A stretch of DNA of 64,000 nucleotides from Enoplolaimus lenunculus (taxonomy: Eukaryota; Nematoda; Enoplea; Enoplida; Thoracostomopsidae): NCBI GenBank assembly GCA_030248215.1, contig JASANG010003260.1, positions 1 to 64,000 of the forward strand, read 5' to 3'. Below are positions 1-11,037 of the stretch, piece by piece. The notes under the pieces were generated by a model. That model saw only the letters and a program-made list of their open reading frames with translations. It had not been told where the DNA came from and ran no database searches. Made by a program: the position numbers and the translations under genes. Position 1 is the stretch's first letter, and the number at the start of each line of letters is the position of its first letter.

Positions 1-200
1 GGCGTGCAACTGTAGTGACCTGAATAAAACGGGCTAATAAGAAGGAGCCCCATTTTGAGTCCCAATCAATAGGAGTCCGCATCCCTAATAAGAGTCTGTA
101 AGCGGATCGATCCCCTAAAGCCATATTTGAGTCCATAAATGTCAATTGTATCCAGTTTCTCACTCTTGGAAAAACAGTCATTATCGTTCCTGAGATAACT
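1..200. repeat. Partial copy of 420-bp TIR element (outer tandem copy)
   Basis: Repeats the end of the neighbouring element: gtgcaactgt, then gacc/gatccgaataa, the phrase caataggagtccg, and gtctgtaagcggatc, about 210 bases apart. Mirror at 52770-52970. Confidence 0.7.
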
Positions 201-218
201 AACTATCGGCGTGCAACT

Positions 219-637
219 GTGGTGATCCGAATAAGAGGGTGGTGCCTATTTTGAGGCCCAATGGAATAGGAGTCCGTATCCCTAATAAGAGTCTGTAAGC
301 GGATAGATCCCCTAAAGCCAAATTTGAGTCCATAAATGTCAATTATTTCTAATAGTAGCGCGTAAATAACTCTAGGACCAAATAAAGTTGAGTTTGACAC
401 TTTAAAACATACTTAAGTTTTGAAAGTACATTCCTAAGTATAACCTTGTATTATCGCTCAAGCTACTAATACAAGACAAACGTTTAATTCGACGGATAAA
501 TTACAGTACCGGATATATCAGCATAGCGGTGGAGCGTTTGTTAAAAATAAACAGCAGTCCGTAAACCAAACAACAAGGGGTAAACCTTTTGAGAGGTCAA
601 ATAAATATCAGCTTCCCCTTTTATCGGGTTCAATACA
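219..637. mobile_element. 420-bp non-autonomous TIR element, copy 1
   Basis: Shares its length and internal phrases (aaataaagttgagttyga, tacattcctaagtataa, aataaacagcagtccgtaa, aaataaatatcag) with 12273-12675. Ends are inverted versions of gtagtgacccgaataaga. No coding capacity seen. Mirror at 52334-52752. Confidence 0.7.
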
Positions 638-679
638 GTACACACAGCTCAGAATACAACACATGGAGATAAAACCAAC

Positions 680-925
680 CGCAAACCCTGGTTACAAAAA
701 CAACTCGCAGCAACAATCCCGATTCGATCCAATTTCGTACAGTCGTCCAGGATTTCGTTCAACATCAATTCCAATCCTAAAACTAGCCAATGCATAGACA
801 ACATGCGACGAATGAAAGGTACAACACACCAAAGACATCCTCTATAAACGTCGTTATAGGTCGTCGTCAATATCCATTGAATTGCTGGCGAAAAATGCAC
901 CAAGCATACAGACCGCAAACGGACC
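680..925 (-). pseudogene. Left-copy exon 5, frameshifted
   Basis: Against right exon 5 it has an extra G at the 5' edge (GGTCCG for GTCCG), +2 near 866, +1 near 818, +1 near 735 and +1 in an A run near 699, plus about ten substitutions. The donor reads GGTTGG instead of GGTAGG. Flanking sequence on both sides is nearly identical between arms, so the differences cluster in the exon. Confidence 0.75.
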
Positions 926-1238
926 CTGTAAAGTCACGCAAAGACTGTAGAACGAATATATTTCGAAACGAAATTCGTGGAATCGTGAGGAAACAACGGG
1001 CACCTTTGACAAATTTTAACTAAAACAATTCTCAGGATTGGATTTGGATACTGCATCGAGCTTGCAAACTGAAAACGAACTTGAAACATTTATGGCAGCA
1101 TGCAAGATTAAGTATTTAAGGGGCATATTTCGAATCGAAATTAAATGCGAAAACAGGCACTTTGTTCATTTTATCTAATAGCAACAATTATGGAGAGTTT
1201 CAATATTAATGCAACGTAATTTCGTAGTTCATCCAGAC

Positions 1239-1396
1239 CTGTAGTCAGCTCACTTTGTTAGGAGGGGGAGTTAAAAATGTTTCAGGAGGGGTATGAAAAC
1301 GTTTTTGAAGACTTAAAAGCAAGGTTGACAATTTGGTAGATGCCAAAATTCTTCCAGGACACTGAGACATCCTGAACCCCCGTCTGGCTACAGACT
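1239..1396. mobile_element. ~165-bp MITE with GTAGCCAG-type ends
   Basis: Ends gtagtcagctcac and ctggctacag are inverted. The interior shares the phrases aagcaaggttg and ccaaaattcttccagg with the other copies. It lies in left intron 4; mirror 51582-51740. Confidence 0.65.
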
Positions 1397-1581
1397 TTAG
1401 TTCAACCAACCGCATATTGCCAATAAATTTGAAAAAAAACAAGGTTTCAAACATTATAACATAACATCATTCAAAACTCAAATTGTGTTAAATTTACACA
1501 ATATTTTAGTAAATTTAAAGAACAAAATGTGTCAATTTTAACAAATTCGAACATTTTTATTCCGTAGTTTTAATATATTAC

Positions 1582-1760
1582 CTGATACGTCGAATAATTC
1601 TGGCAAAATATGCGCAGCATATACACTAACTGCAAACAGTAATGTGTTGCGTATTTTGTTACGATGAAAGCGTTTCATAACGAACAAACAGAATTCGCCA
1701 ATTGCCATTACAATAATGAATGATCCGAGATTGAGCACGACATATGACAGAGGTTTTGAG
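1582..1760 (-). CDS. Left-copy exon 4
   Basis: Same sequence as right exon 4 (ends ELFDVSG), with TTATCAG acceptor and GTAATA donor kept. Confidence 0.7.
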
Positions 1761-1802
1761 CTGATAAAATTTAAAATTGAAATTTTTTTAAGATTATAAA
1801 GT

Positions 1803-2002
1803 TTTTGGCCAATCTAAAGATCAGGGGCAGAACGTTTTTCTGTGCGACTAGAATAGAATAGCTTAAGCTTTAGATAAATTTTTTGTTTGGCTTAGGCTTA
1901 GGCTTAGGAATAAACTTATTCTTACGCTTAGGGTAGGCGTAGGATTAGGCTTAGGAATAAGCTCATAATACTGTTGCGCCAATGTTCTGTACATTGGCCT
2001 AG
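1803..2002. mobile_element. TTAGGC-bearing element in left intron 3
   Basis: Begins ttggccaatctaaagatcag and ends with the imperfect inverse atgttctgtacattggcc, with ggcttaggcttagg words at 1889-1960. Mirror about 50975-51175. Confidence 0.65.
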
Positions 2003-2390
2003 TTTGCATTACACAATAACCAAATTTTCGAAGCCCTAAACCAGACTTGAATATAATGGTAGGATATATACTCAAAGTTTTAACCGATTTTTCGTGTGTC
2101 AAACACGTAAAATATAAGGTAATACAAAAGCAACTCAAAAACGAACCTTTCCTGGTACTGATAAAGTATTAATAAACATTAGTTTAAAATTTCTATACGC
2201 CAAAAAACAACCTTTTTGTATTAATTTTCAAAGCACAAAGAGTTTCCGAAATTTAACCGATATAAGCACGGCCCGTTTCTTCTGATCTTGCGTTCACTGC
2301 GTATTTGTGCAACATACGATTTTTCGACCGCTCTCTAAGAGATGGTGAAATGTTTCATTTACATATATGTCGTAGACGCGGCACCAAATT

Positions 2391-2714
2391 TAGCTACAGC
2401 GCCAATATGGTTGTTATCCACGGCACTATTAATTGTCACTGTGGCTAGCTACCCCTGTAACGGCTCCGGATTGGTGTGAATAATCAACTAAATGCATACT
2501 GGATAACGTGGTTGGTCCATTTTTGCGAACAACAGAACGATATGGCGGTCAATGATTGGCCAATAGTTCTGTACCGTGATTTTCAAAGGCGCTATGTGCT
2601 GGAACGGCACGTGATGTAATTTTCCAGCAAATGAACCAATCAGACGCCATTCCTATGGTAGCTAGCCGCCACGACCATTGGTGCCGTGACAAGCTATTTT
2701 GGCGATGTCGCTAA
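2391..2714. mobile_element. ~325-bp MITE with ~60-bp imperfect inverted ends
   Basis: The left end (tagctacagcgccaatatgg, through gtggctagctacc) is inverted at 2656-2714 (ggtagctagccgcc through ggcgatgtcgcta). It lies in left intron 3. No coding capacity. Confidence 0.75.
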
Positions 2715-2775
2715 ACTGAAGTCATAGCTACTACAACATATTATTTAAGCATTGATATTTGTTTAAAAAACTTAC

Positions 2776-2926
2776 TGCAAAACAACAACAATATATCCGT
2801 TAAAGCATACTGTTGCAACAATTGCAATTATTACAAATTCTAAATCTAAAAACAATAAAAGTTGTCCAGTACGTCCCATTGATTCCATATGAAAGCCGGT
2901 TGATACAGATTCGCCCATTGTGCAAC
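2776..2926 (-). CDS. Left-copy exon 3
   Basis: Same sequence as right exon 3, with acceptor TTTAAG and donor GTAAGT. It shares the lack of visible DP and ND motifs. Confidence 0.6.
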
Positions 2927-3377
2927 CTTAAATATTAGTAAAAGTCAATTCAACCCTTTGTCACATGAATATTTTCTAATTCGTTTGAGACCTTATTATA
3001 AACCATAATTTCACCCGCACCTTTTGGATAAATTGCTTTTTACAATCACCGCTCAACTATACAAGAGCTGAACACTCGAGTTCCAAAGAGTATGATGGTC
3101 GTTGTGGGTATTTTGTACTGCGCATTTGAGAGCAATAATCGTTAAACAGTGGTAAACTGCATATGACACTGCTTAGATAGCTTGCGCTGAGTTGCTCGTA
3201 ACATGGTTTCGCCGGAAAAAGTCAAATCTAAGTTTGAGTCTTAAATTTCAAGCCTAAAGTTCAACTTAATTTTAAAACTTGGTGCACCAAAGCTGTTAGA
3301 CGTCAAATGAGCGTAGTATAAATTACCTCAGTCAAAACTTTACGATTATAGCAATAGACGGATTTCAAAACAGCCGA

Positions 3378-3538
3378 GCCGGTTGCCCTAGTGGGGTCAG
3401 GGGAGTTTAGCACCGCTAGTATAATGTTGCTTCCCCCTAGAATATTTTCAGCATTGCTTGTAAGTCAACGAAACCCCAGGTATAACCCGTCTGATAATTT
3501 TTTGCCTCCACCCCTAGAAAGCTGAGCTGGCTACGGGC
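3378..3538. mobile_element. ~165-bp MITE with GTAGCCAG-type ends
   Basis: Runs from gccgagccggttgcc to gctgagctggctacgggc, in left intron 2. Mirror 49440-49602 in right intron 2. Confidence 0.65.
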
Positions 3539-4097
3539 TTGAAAACAGCAAAACAAAGTTTGGTCATTTAGATTTAAACTATAATATTCTCTTAACGTTT
3601 TTAACAAAATAGAGTGTGGTGCTAGCAAAAATTTTCTAACCCATGAAAAACTGATATACAAATACTAATATAGCCATGATCGTAATTCGACAAATAATTC
3701 GGGACATGATGGTTATATTCAAAATCTACAGCGTAGGATGTGGGTCCAAAGCTCTATAACTTCTAGCTTTACTAGAAAAAATGTATATGTTTGAATTAAA
3801 ATTAACATAGCTTATGTTTTGACCCAATTTCCGTAATTAAAGCCAAAGCTGTATTATTCTGTGAATTATGCGGGTATAATTGTCGTATAAGCTAAGTGTA
3901 ATCACGCTAGATTACATCTATCAAGTAACCAATCACAAAACACACAGCTTTACAACACATAATTCCGCCTTAGGCTTGCCCAAGTCGTAGTTCCGCTTTG
4001 GACACTAGTTCCATTCAGAATTGGGCGGAAAAATGACTTCGCCTGCGACATAATTCCTATATACTCGTTGTCTAAGCTTCGATCAATCAATGCTTAC

Positions 4098-4412
4098 CAA
4101 ACCCGAGCATAAACCAAGCTAACAGAAACGAGGCATTGAATTGAAATCCAGAACAATCGGGGGTGACTCTCAAATACTCGGATATCCCGTGAAATATCAG
4201 GGCAACTGCAAACGAAGGCACAACCGTTGCGAGTAGGGTATAGGCAGCAATTGAAACAGCCCGCGCCGCAGTTAGTAAATGAATTGGGATTACGTAGCCG
4301 GAATAGAAACAAAATATTGGCGCACAACAGTGATACAGGGTCCGCTGGGTTGCAAGATGTTGAATAGCGTCGATATAACCGACTACGGAATAACCGTAAC
4401 CAGTGTTGTGTC
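4098..4412 (-). CDS. Left-copy exon 2
   Basis: Identical peptide to the right exon 2, including APIFCFYSGY; acceptor TTTCAG and donor GTAAGC are kept. Confidence 0.7.
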
Positions 4413-4550
4413 CTGAAATTTTAAATATAACACTGCCACAGGGCGGACATGCCGCGATAGCCACTGTGAGAAAGAGTGACGCAGCCATCTACAGCCACCT
4501 GTTCTATAAATAATTTTGACAAGTATATTTCTGTTAATAACTAGACGCTA

Positions 4551-4773
4551 CACTGTAAAAAATGGCGAGTCAAATGGACTCTTTCAGAAATAAGCTTTTC
4601 CTGACTACACAAACTGAGTCAAATTCGATTCGGCCAGAGTCAAATTCGACCCACTGAGCGATTCACTGAATCGAATTTGACTCTGGCGGAGTCGAATTTT
4701 GACTCGGTTTGTGTAGTCAGAAAAAGTCTATTTCGGACAGAGTCAATTTGACTCACCATTTTTTGTAGTGTAG
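4551..4773. mobile_element. ~220-bp foldback element with ~95-bp arms
   Basis: Starts cactgtaaaaaatggcgagt and ends in the inverse form, with the gtcaaattcga and gtttgtgtagtcag phrases appearing in both arms. Almost the whole element folds on itself. It lies in left intron 1. Confidence 0.8.
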
Positions 4774-5187
4774 TTGAGACAAATAGACTTAAAAACACAA
4801 CCATGTCCAACGATACAATTCCATGTGACCGAATCGTCCGCAAATTTTAGAGGAACGCTTACTATTTCTAAGCCTTTACCTAAACTTACGCCTTATTCCT
4901 AAAACGCCCATGCTACTTATGGGAGCAGTGTTTACTGGGAGACAAAGAAACTGGACAATTTAGAGACTGGGAGGCTTATGCGTATGTATAGGCTTGCGCT
5001 TAATGGGCACATTCCTATAGTTAACATGGGTTGTTCGATGCTTGAATATTTTCTATTGCGTCAGACATCTAATTTCAAGCTGAAATTTGAACGCCGGAAT
5101 CTCGAGCGTGAAGCGGTTGCATTTTGCTGTTACCATTCTGCTATATAACCTTAATACAATGTGCACCTGTTGTATAGTTTGCAATTA

Positions 5188-6370
5188 GTTGCTCATAGCA
5201 AGAGTGGATAGTGACAAGAGTGTGCAACTCCTGGGTTCCCGCATGGTACAAATGTACCACCCGGCGTTACATTTTTAGCCGACCCCCTTGTTTAGAGGGG
5301 GGTCGCTATCAGAAGAATACCCATAAATTAAACTATAAAAAGAGCATGTTTGACGCAGCATACATAAAATGCCCGGCTTCTCATCGGTTGTACCCTCACT
5401 TTAAACAAAGGCGGGTAAGCCAAAAACACAACGTGTGTCGGGTACATTCTTTTTTACACAGAATGTACCCAATTGCACACTCTTGTTAAATAGCGATTAT
5501 CCACTCTTGCTCATAACAAGAGTGGATGATCACTCTTTATAACAAGAGTGTGCAACTGGGTACATTCTGTGTATTAAAGGATGTACCCGGCACGCGTTGC
5601 GTTTTTGGTCTACCCCCCTTCAAAGTTTTAATTATGCCACTTATTACGATACTAGCATTCCAGTGCTTCATATTATTTTAACAGAATGCTATTTCGCTAC
5701 TTTTTTCCTTCTCTTCGAAACCACCGCCAAGCCTTATTCCTTTCTCTTTTTATCCCTTTTGTCCCTTTCTTTTTTTATTTTTGGATTATCCCTAAAAATA
5801 TAATAACTCTTCATTACTTCTCACCTTCTCATTTAACACAATTTATTTCTCTCTTCTCTTTCAAATCTTTTTCTCTCCCATCTTTTTTTCCCTTTTCTCT
5901 CTTCCCAAGATTTTTCCCCCACCCACAATTTTTTATTTTCTCCCCCCCCACCCTTTTTTTTTTTTTACCAACTTTTCAAAAAATTTTTTTCTCTTAAAAT
6001 CAAATTAATATTTTTTAAACACACCCCACCCCCCCAAACACTTATTACCCCCCTACCCCAACAACACACCACACTCCCCCACATGGTTTTCTTGCATTCG
6101 GGCATGTATGGCAGTCAATGTATGCAAGTTTTATATACGTAGTAATGCTACGGACGCGTGCAAATTGTAACCTACCCCCCTTCATTGGGGAGTTTTATAT
6201 CGTAGTATGTAGGAGGGGTAGGTGTACTGAAGCATACTGTTAATCTCTTGCTTAAACCCCCCTGATTGAGGGGGGGGGGGTCGAACAAAAACGCAACGCG
6301 TGCTGGTACATTTAGTACCATGCACAGCCCAAGCAGTTGCACACTCTTCTGCAAGGTGGACATTATCCAC
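5188..6370. mobile_element. MITE cluster with gagtgtgcaact ends, left intron 1
   Basis: A clear unit at about 5215-5487 begins caagagtgtgcaact, ends agttgcacactcttg-like (cccaattgcacactcttg), and has inner inverted ggtacatt/aatgtacc phrases and a gaccccctt..aggggggtc hairpin. Further ends occur at 5500-5590 and 6170-6365. Between them (5690-6080) lies a pyrimidine-only tract. The ends also carry agtggata(at/gt) and gttgctcata phrases. Confidence 0.7.
5690..6080. other. Pyrimidine-only tract
   Basis: Almost only T and C, with homopolymer runs of C and T, then A/C only near 6001-6080. Long open frames here (for example 5686-5997) are composition artefacts. The mirrored place in the right arm holds A/C-only sequence that is not its reverse complement. 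Confidence 0.8.
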
Positions 6371-6444
6371 TATTGCTCATAGTAATGTAAAAGTATTAAA
6401 TGTTGGTTGAAAGTGTACAAGAGCCAATAACTCAAATTGCTTAC

Positions 6445-6787
6445 GTTGCAGTTTAGCCAGCACGACACCCACAATTGCAGCCGTAGCAATAAGCGCAGCG
6501 CCATAATTCAACGATCCGTGGGTATCTGATTTACGTCGAAACAGCTTCATAAATATCAGGCCAAGACAAATTGCCGATAACACAGTTACAAATAGACCCA
6601 GCAAACAAGTATCAATAGCAATATGAGAAGATGCAAGGTCTAACTTTGTCAAAAATGTCACATTTCTGGGCGTGTCTGCGGTAATGTTCATGGCGAGGGT
6701 AGAATTTGAGGGTAGCAACTCTAGCGGCAAATAGGAATGGTCTTCTGATGGGACTATAGGGCCGCGAGGGAGCCACGGTTTTGCCAT
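6445..6787 (-). CDS. Left-copy exon 1
   Basis: Same 114 codons as the right exon 1, with donor GTAAGC. ATG at 6787-6785. Confidence 0.65.
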
Positions 6788-7677
6788 TGCAGAAAGTATA
6801 ACTTTTAAGATAGGAGTAGAATTAAGGTGAGATTAGCCTAGGTTAATCATTTGAGGTAAGATAGATTAATATGGGATATTGAAGTATATTTAGTTTAAGA
6901 TATATGTACATCATGGTAAAACGCTAAATATAGATATGTCTTCTAAAAATGAGTTAAAATTAACTTTGTGTGTATATTTTTGGATGAATGGGTTAAGCAA
7001 ATTCAGCTGAGCGTGTACAGTGCCGCTCGAGTAAACTTAAAATAAAGCTGAGGCAGCATTTCTATGGCACGTGTTCAATACTCCCCCCAAAAAATGTTCA
7101 CTGCAGGTATACTTAGTAACTGAATTAATAGGCTTTGGTTTGGGTCGCGGCGGCTAGGGTATCCGAGCCCATTCCCGCCTGAGAGATGAAGCGCCCATTG
7201 TAAGGTATCAATCGGAGACACAGCAGCGTATCTAAAATCAGGGGTCACACGTGAGTGGGCATAAAATATAATGGCACAGAAAAAATTAGCACGCGAAGAG
7301 AGCGAAAAGCCAAATAAGCATTAATATCTTAATGTGCAACTTTAATTCAAATTTTTTGAAACCGAAATACAGATCTGTTTCGCCGGGACCCTTCAGGATG
7401 TCCCCTGGAGGGCGGTAACCGTTAGGAAACTAATAAACAGCGGTGTGGGTGATGTTTTGTGTTGTGTCAAATTAACACTAATGTGTGGGAACGTAAGAAC
7501 ATTTTCAAAAATAAACCACTTTAAAACAGTTGAATACATCATTGCTTGAAAAATCTGGCTGGTTTCAATTTACGATTTCAATACAGCTCAATATTTGTTA
7601 TATATGATTCAACAGTTGAAGTTAAATTCAGCGATTCTCGCTCTAAGCGGTGGTAGTCTTTTAAAAATTCAGTTCTA
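6788..7677. other. Region upstream of left gene head
   Basis: Mirrored at 45184-46071, which is the region just upstream of right exon 1 and would hold the promoter. I see no clear promoter motif. A GC-rich patch lies at 7381-7425 and a canonical-looking aggcgggaatgg at 7160-7180 (complement). Confidence 0.4.
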
Positions 7678-7902
7678 AAAGCCCGTATTCTCAAATGTGT
7701 ATAGCATCTATTACCAGTTGGTGATATGTCTTGTAAGCGTTTAAACCAGAGAATGGTGAAGTTTGAAATTCAGCAAATTTACTGCATTTGGTATACTCTA
7801 CTTTTGTGCAAATTTTGATATCTACAAATGCAACAGTTCGTTACTTTGAAAACCTAGTACTAAGTGATGATAGGTGCTATATGCATTTGAGAATATAGAC
7901 CC
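7678..7902. mobile_element. ~225-bp MITE
   Basis: Inverted ends: gtattctcaaatgtgtatag and the inverse of ggtctatattctcaaatgca, each followed by a cacctatca/catctatta phrase. Mirror 44957-45183. Confidence 0.7.
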
Positions 7903-8100
7903 TAGTCACGCAAGGGTGTTCTTTGAAGTTTATATACAGACCCAAAATTTGGATTGCACGAATCACAGACATCGACACAGCGGTTAAAAATTGAGTTTAA
8001 CATAAAATTGGTAAATTGTTTACGATCATTCAATACTTCAATATGTCTATGTGACAAAAAATAAGGCTGAGGCTAAGATATATTGCCCCTGACCCGTACG

Positions 8101-8271
8101 CGAGCCCTTACCTAAGGTTGGCCGGGGTAGGCTCAACCACCTGAACAAGCTTTGGCTTCCCGCAAAAAATTTTCAACCTTGCTAGTATTAAGTCAATGAA
8201 AACCCTTGTATGCCACTCTTGAAAATTTTTTAGCCCAACCCTTGTAGCAAGGGTGAGCTGGCTACCGGCAT
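8101..8271. mobile_element. ~165-bp MITE with GTAGCCAG-type ends
   Basis: Contains ccgcaaaaaattttcaaccttgc, ttaagtcaatgaaaaccc and ends gtgagctggctaccgg. Mirror 44588-44760. Confidence 0.65.
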
Positions 8272-8392
8272 GCCCCCATGCAACTTGATATGCTGAGTTT
8301 GACTACAGACAAGGAAACATATCAAATTTCTTGACTTTACCTTAAATATTTTACTAATGAAACATTTTTTTGCTAAATTTTACACACGTTCA

Positions 8393-8617
8393 TTATGCGA
8401 ACTGAAACACTCGCGTGCGGGTAATTGGAAAATATTCACCTGCAAATTCTAAAAATTCAAAAAATAACCGTGCACGAGCCGGTTGACGCTGTAAGAACAC
8501 GGCGGGCAGGGCGAGGATTTCGTCCTTCCACCCACAGGTGTCAACAAACTTGGTCCACGACAACAATGAACCAAGTTTGGTGATTGCTTTTATTACTTGT
8601 TTAATACTTACACCCAC
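8393..8617 (-). CDS. Possible unassigned exon, left copy
   Basis: An open frame with a locally GC-rich, codon-like composition (8460-8570) in AT-rich surroundings. The peptide includes LLSWTKFVDTCGW and RLFFEFLEFAG, and a G before GTGAAT could be a donor. I do not recognise it. No good acceptor is visible, so it could be a first exon or chance. Confidence 0.25.
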   Translation of the reverse strand: MGVSIKQVIKAITKLGSLLSWTKFVDTCGWKDEILALPAVFLQRQPARARLFFEFLEFAGEYFPITRTRVFQFA

Positions 8618-9017
8618 ATACTATTTATATTAATAAAATAGGCTTAGGATTTGTTACACGTAGGCTTAGTTTAAACCTAAGCCTAAGTTAAAGCTTAGAA
8701 AAATATAAACCGTACTGAATATATCTGAACCTTTCGCCTTCTATCAAATTATTAACACTAGCGCGTGGGGGGGTAGTAATCAAGTACTGGAACCTGAACA
8801 GCTTCGCTAGAAATAGACTAGTTCGGATGAAAAACTGTCATTCATATCTCCTTGCGGACTCGCCTACCATTGGATATGCGAAATTTAAAATGATCCATTT
8901 CGCATTTGCGTCCGAATCTAGGGTTCATGATTAATGGCGGAACAAACAGGCTTTAAGCTCCCCCCTCCCTCATAATTTTTTCAGCCTGTACGTTTAATCG
9001 TACAGAGTGTAACTTTC

Positions 9018-9187
9018 AGTGCCGGAGTAGGGTAGGGTGGGCCCCCAAAATTCCAGGGTGGGGTCCGCTTGCGTTGATCAAAATATTTTTCAATTTTTTA
9101 TTTAAAATCTTGATACGGTGTGGGCCCTCTTTGGTAGTTTGGACCCTCAATTGGGTTACTGGGGGTGGGGCCCCCTTTTCCTACGCC
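9018..9187. mobile_element. ~170-bp MITE with G/C-run ends
   Basis: Begins gccggagtagggtagggtgg-gcccccaa and ends in an inverted form (gggtggggccccc...cctacgcc). Mirror 43671-43842. A loosely similar segment lies at 59123-59215. Confidence 0.6.
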
Positions 9188-10540
9188 TAAGCCTTAATAC
9201 TTTAAATGTGAAAGAAATGCCCACGTTTTCTAGAGTAAGATCGTATCGTTAAACCTCAAATTTCAAGTCTTGGGAGATCTAACAATTTACTTGTAAACAC
9301 TCTACTCAGTACTCATATATTACTCTGGCAGTTGCCAAAATTAAAATACTATACATAACAACAAAACAAACCTCTATATATACAGTATAACAAAACCTGG
9401 TTTAACGCTTATACCTATTCATCCATTCTGGCAATATTTTAGAAAACTGATGCCAGGGAGCGGCCTATGCCTTCACATCGCGAATAAAAATTTTGATAAG
9501 CGTTCGCTAGTAGGACTATCATACAGACTTTGTGACTATATAACGGCTGCTATATTGCAAAATTGACCAAGTGCCTTTCGCCAATATATTTTTGACAATA
9601 ATTACCGCCCTGATGATCTGGCAAACAAAATTGTTTTTAAACCAAAAAGTCAAACCAAAAATCGTCGTACCCCACCAGTAGAACAAAAACCAGGTTTATT
9701 GCTGTGCTGGGCGTCGCAACAAAAAAGCGTCTGTAAGATGGGGTGTGTCCGAAACCTATTTTACAAGATTTATATTTCCGTATACACTAATTATATGTTA
9801 TCTGAGTGTAAAGCGAATTACCCCCCAAACTATATATATAATTACTGGGGCATCCACCGTTGAAAGCTTAATACAATTCTGGCTCCGAGACTGGTAGTAT
9901 TTAGCCATATTAAAGCGTTAAAACTGAACCAGTTAAAAACGTCTTTGGAGAGTTTCAGCCATGGAAAACTGAAAACTTGTAATATTTTTTTTGGTGAAAC
10001 GGGGTAATCAAGTTAAAAGCTTGGTTAAACAACTCTATTGCAGCGTTATTTTGGGTTGCAAAGAACCAAACTACTTACCATTCAAACCTAAACCTATTTT
10101 TTGCGCGTGTAGCAGTCATAGTAGACCTTTTGACCTACTAGAAAAATGTGTCAACGAAACTAGTCAAAGTGGTTGCAATATTTTCACCGCAAATATGGAC
10201 TGAGATAAATAATGTAGCGTATTCCAGCTTTTACTTAGTTCTGTATTTTGTTAATATATCGAAGAAACGTATCATGGGCCTTGTAGTTTTATGAATAACA
10301 TTTTACCAAATAAGACCTATTTGATACAGAAATTTTTAAACGAAATTACTGTAAAATTCGGACAGCATACGAAAATTTAGTCAATCAAATTAATTTGGTC
10401 AAAAATTATGCGTCCGATGCCTTCTGCTCAAAAAAGCGTTAAATGTTTCGCAAGTTTAAGTTTTTAAAAAATTTCAATGGCTGGTATTCGTAAATATGTA
10501 ATATATTGCGAATTAAACAGTTGCTTTAAATTATATCTTA
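9188..10540. other. Left-arm interval without recognised gene
   Basis: AT-rich sequence mirrored at about 42320-43670. The frame at 9991-10203 (70 codons, mirrored 42653-42865) has no recognisable domain. Confidence 0.5.
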
Positions 10541-10819
10541 AAGCCCTGTTCACACATTCAAGTTTTTGCAACGAGAACTTGCAGCTACAACGTGCACTTG
10601 CAAGTTTTGTATCAAATCCCGTCCGAAAAACTTGTAGCTGCGTATAATTCATTAAAAATCATAGCTAGGAATTAAGTTCACATGTGTCAGCAACCGTGCA
10701 AGTTCATTGAGTTATTGCAGCCGCTTTCTCATTGGCTGATGAAAAAATGCAAGTTCTGCGTGCAATTTGCAGCTGCACGTTCTCGCAGCAAAAACATGCA
10801 CGTTTGAATAGGGCTTTTA
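10541..10819. mobile_element. ~280-bp MITE with ~48-bp imperfect TIRs
   Basis: Ends aaagccctgttcacacattc and the inverse of aaaagccctattcaaacgtg, followed in both arms by a gcgagaacttgcagct-type phrase. Mirror 42038-42319. Confidence 0.75.
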
Positions 10820-10873
10820 GGTTTATAAAATTCTGAAATCTGAGAGCGGTGATATCCGCATAATTGATGACAG

Positions 10874-11037
10874 GCCCATAGCAAGCTCTACCCTACTAGG
10901 GAGCTAAAATACTTTCAGGCAAAGCATACAAGTGTGTTCAAAGACATACAAGCAAGGTTGAAACTTTTCTAGAGTGGCCCAAATTTTAGCAGGGGAAAGC
11001 TCAGCCTCACTGCCCTGATCCTTGGTTGCGGGCCCGA
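10874..11037. mobile_element. ~165-bp MITE with GTAGCCAG-type ends
   Basis: Runs from ggcccatagcaagctc to gttgcgggcccg, with acaagcaaggttgaaac inside. Mirror 41822-41985. Confidence 0.6.

Larger units (their letters stand above)
680..6787 (-). pseudogene. Mirror copy of SLC9C-like exons 1-5, disrupted in exon 5
   Basis: Exons run leftward: 6787-6445, 4412-4098, 2926-2776, 1760-1582 and 925-680, with the same splice signals as the right copy except in exon 5. Exons 1, 2 and 4 translate identically to the right copy, and exon 3 shows no difference that I found. Exon 5 has several frameshifting indels and a GGTAGG to GGTTGG donor change. Exons 6 onward would lie left of position 1 and are not seen. 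Either this is a decaying duplicate, a second haplotype, or an erroneous stretch of assembly. I call it a pseudogene because exon 5 cannot be read through as given. Confidence 0.6.

Noticed and set aside
203-400. 65-codon - strand frame and its mirror near 52790-52975
   Set aside because: Falls in the 420-bp TIR element repeats; no coding features.
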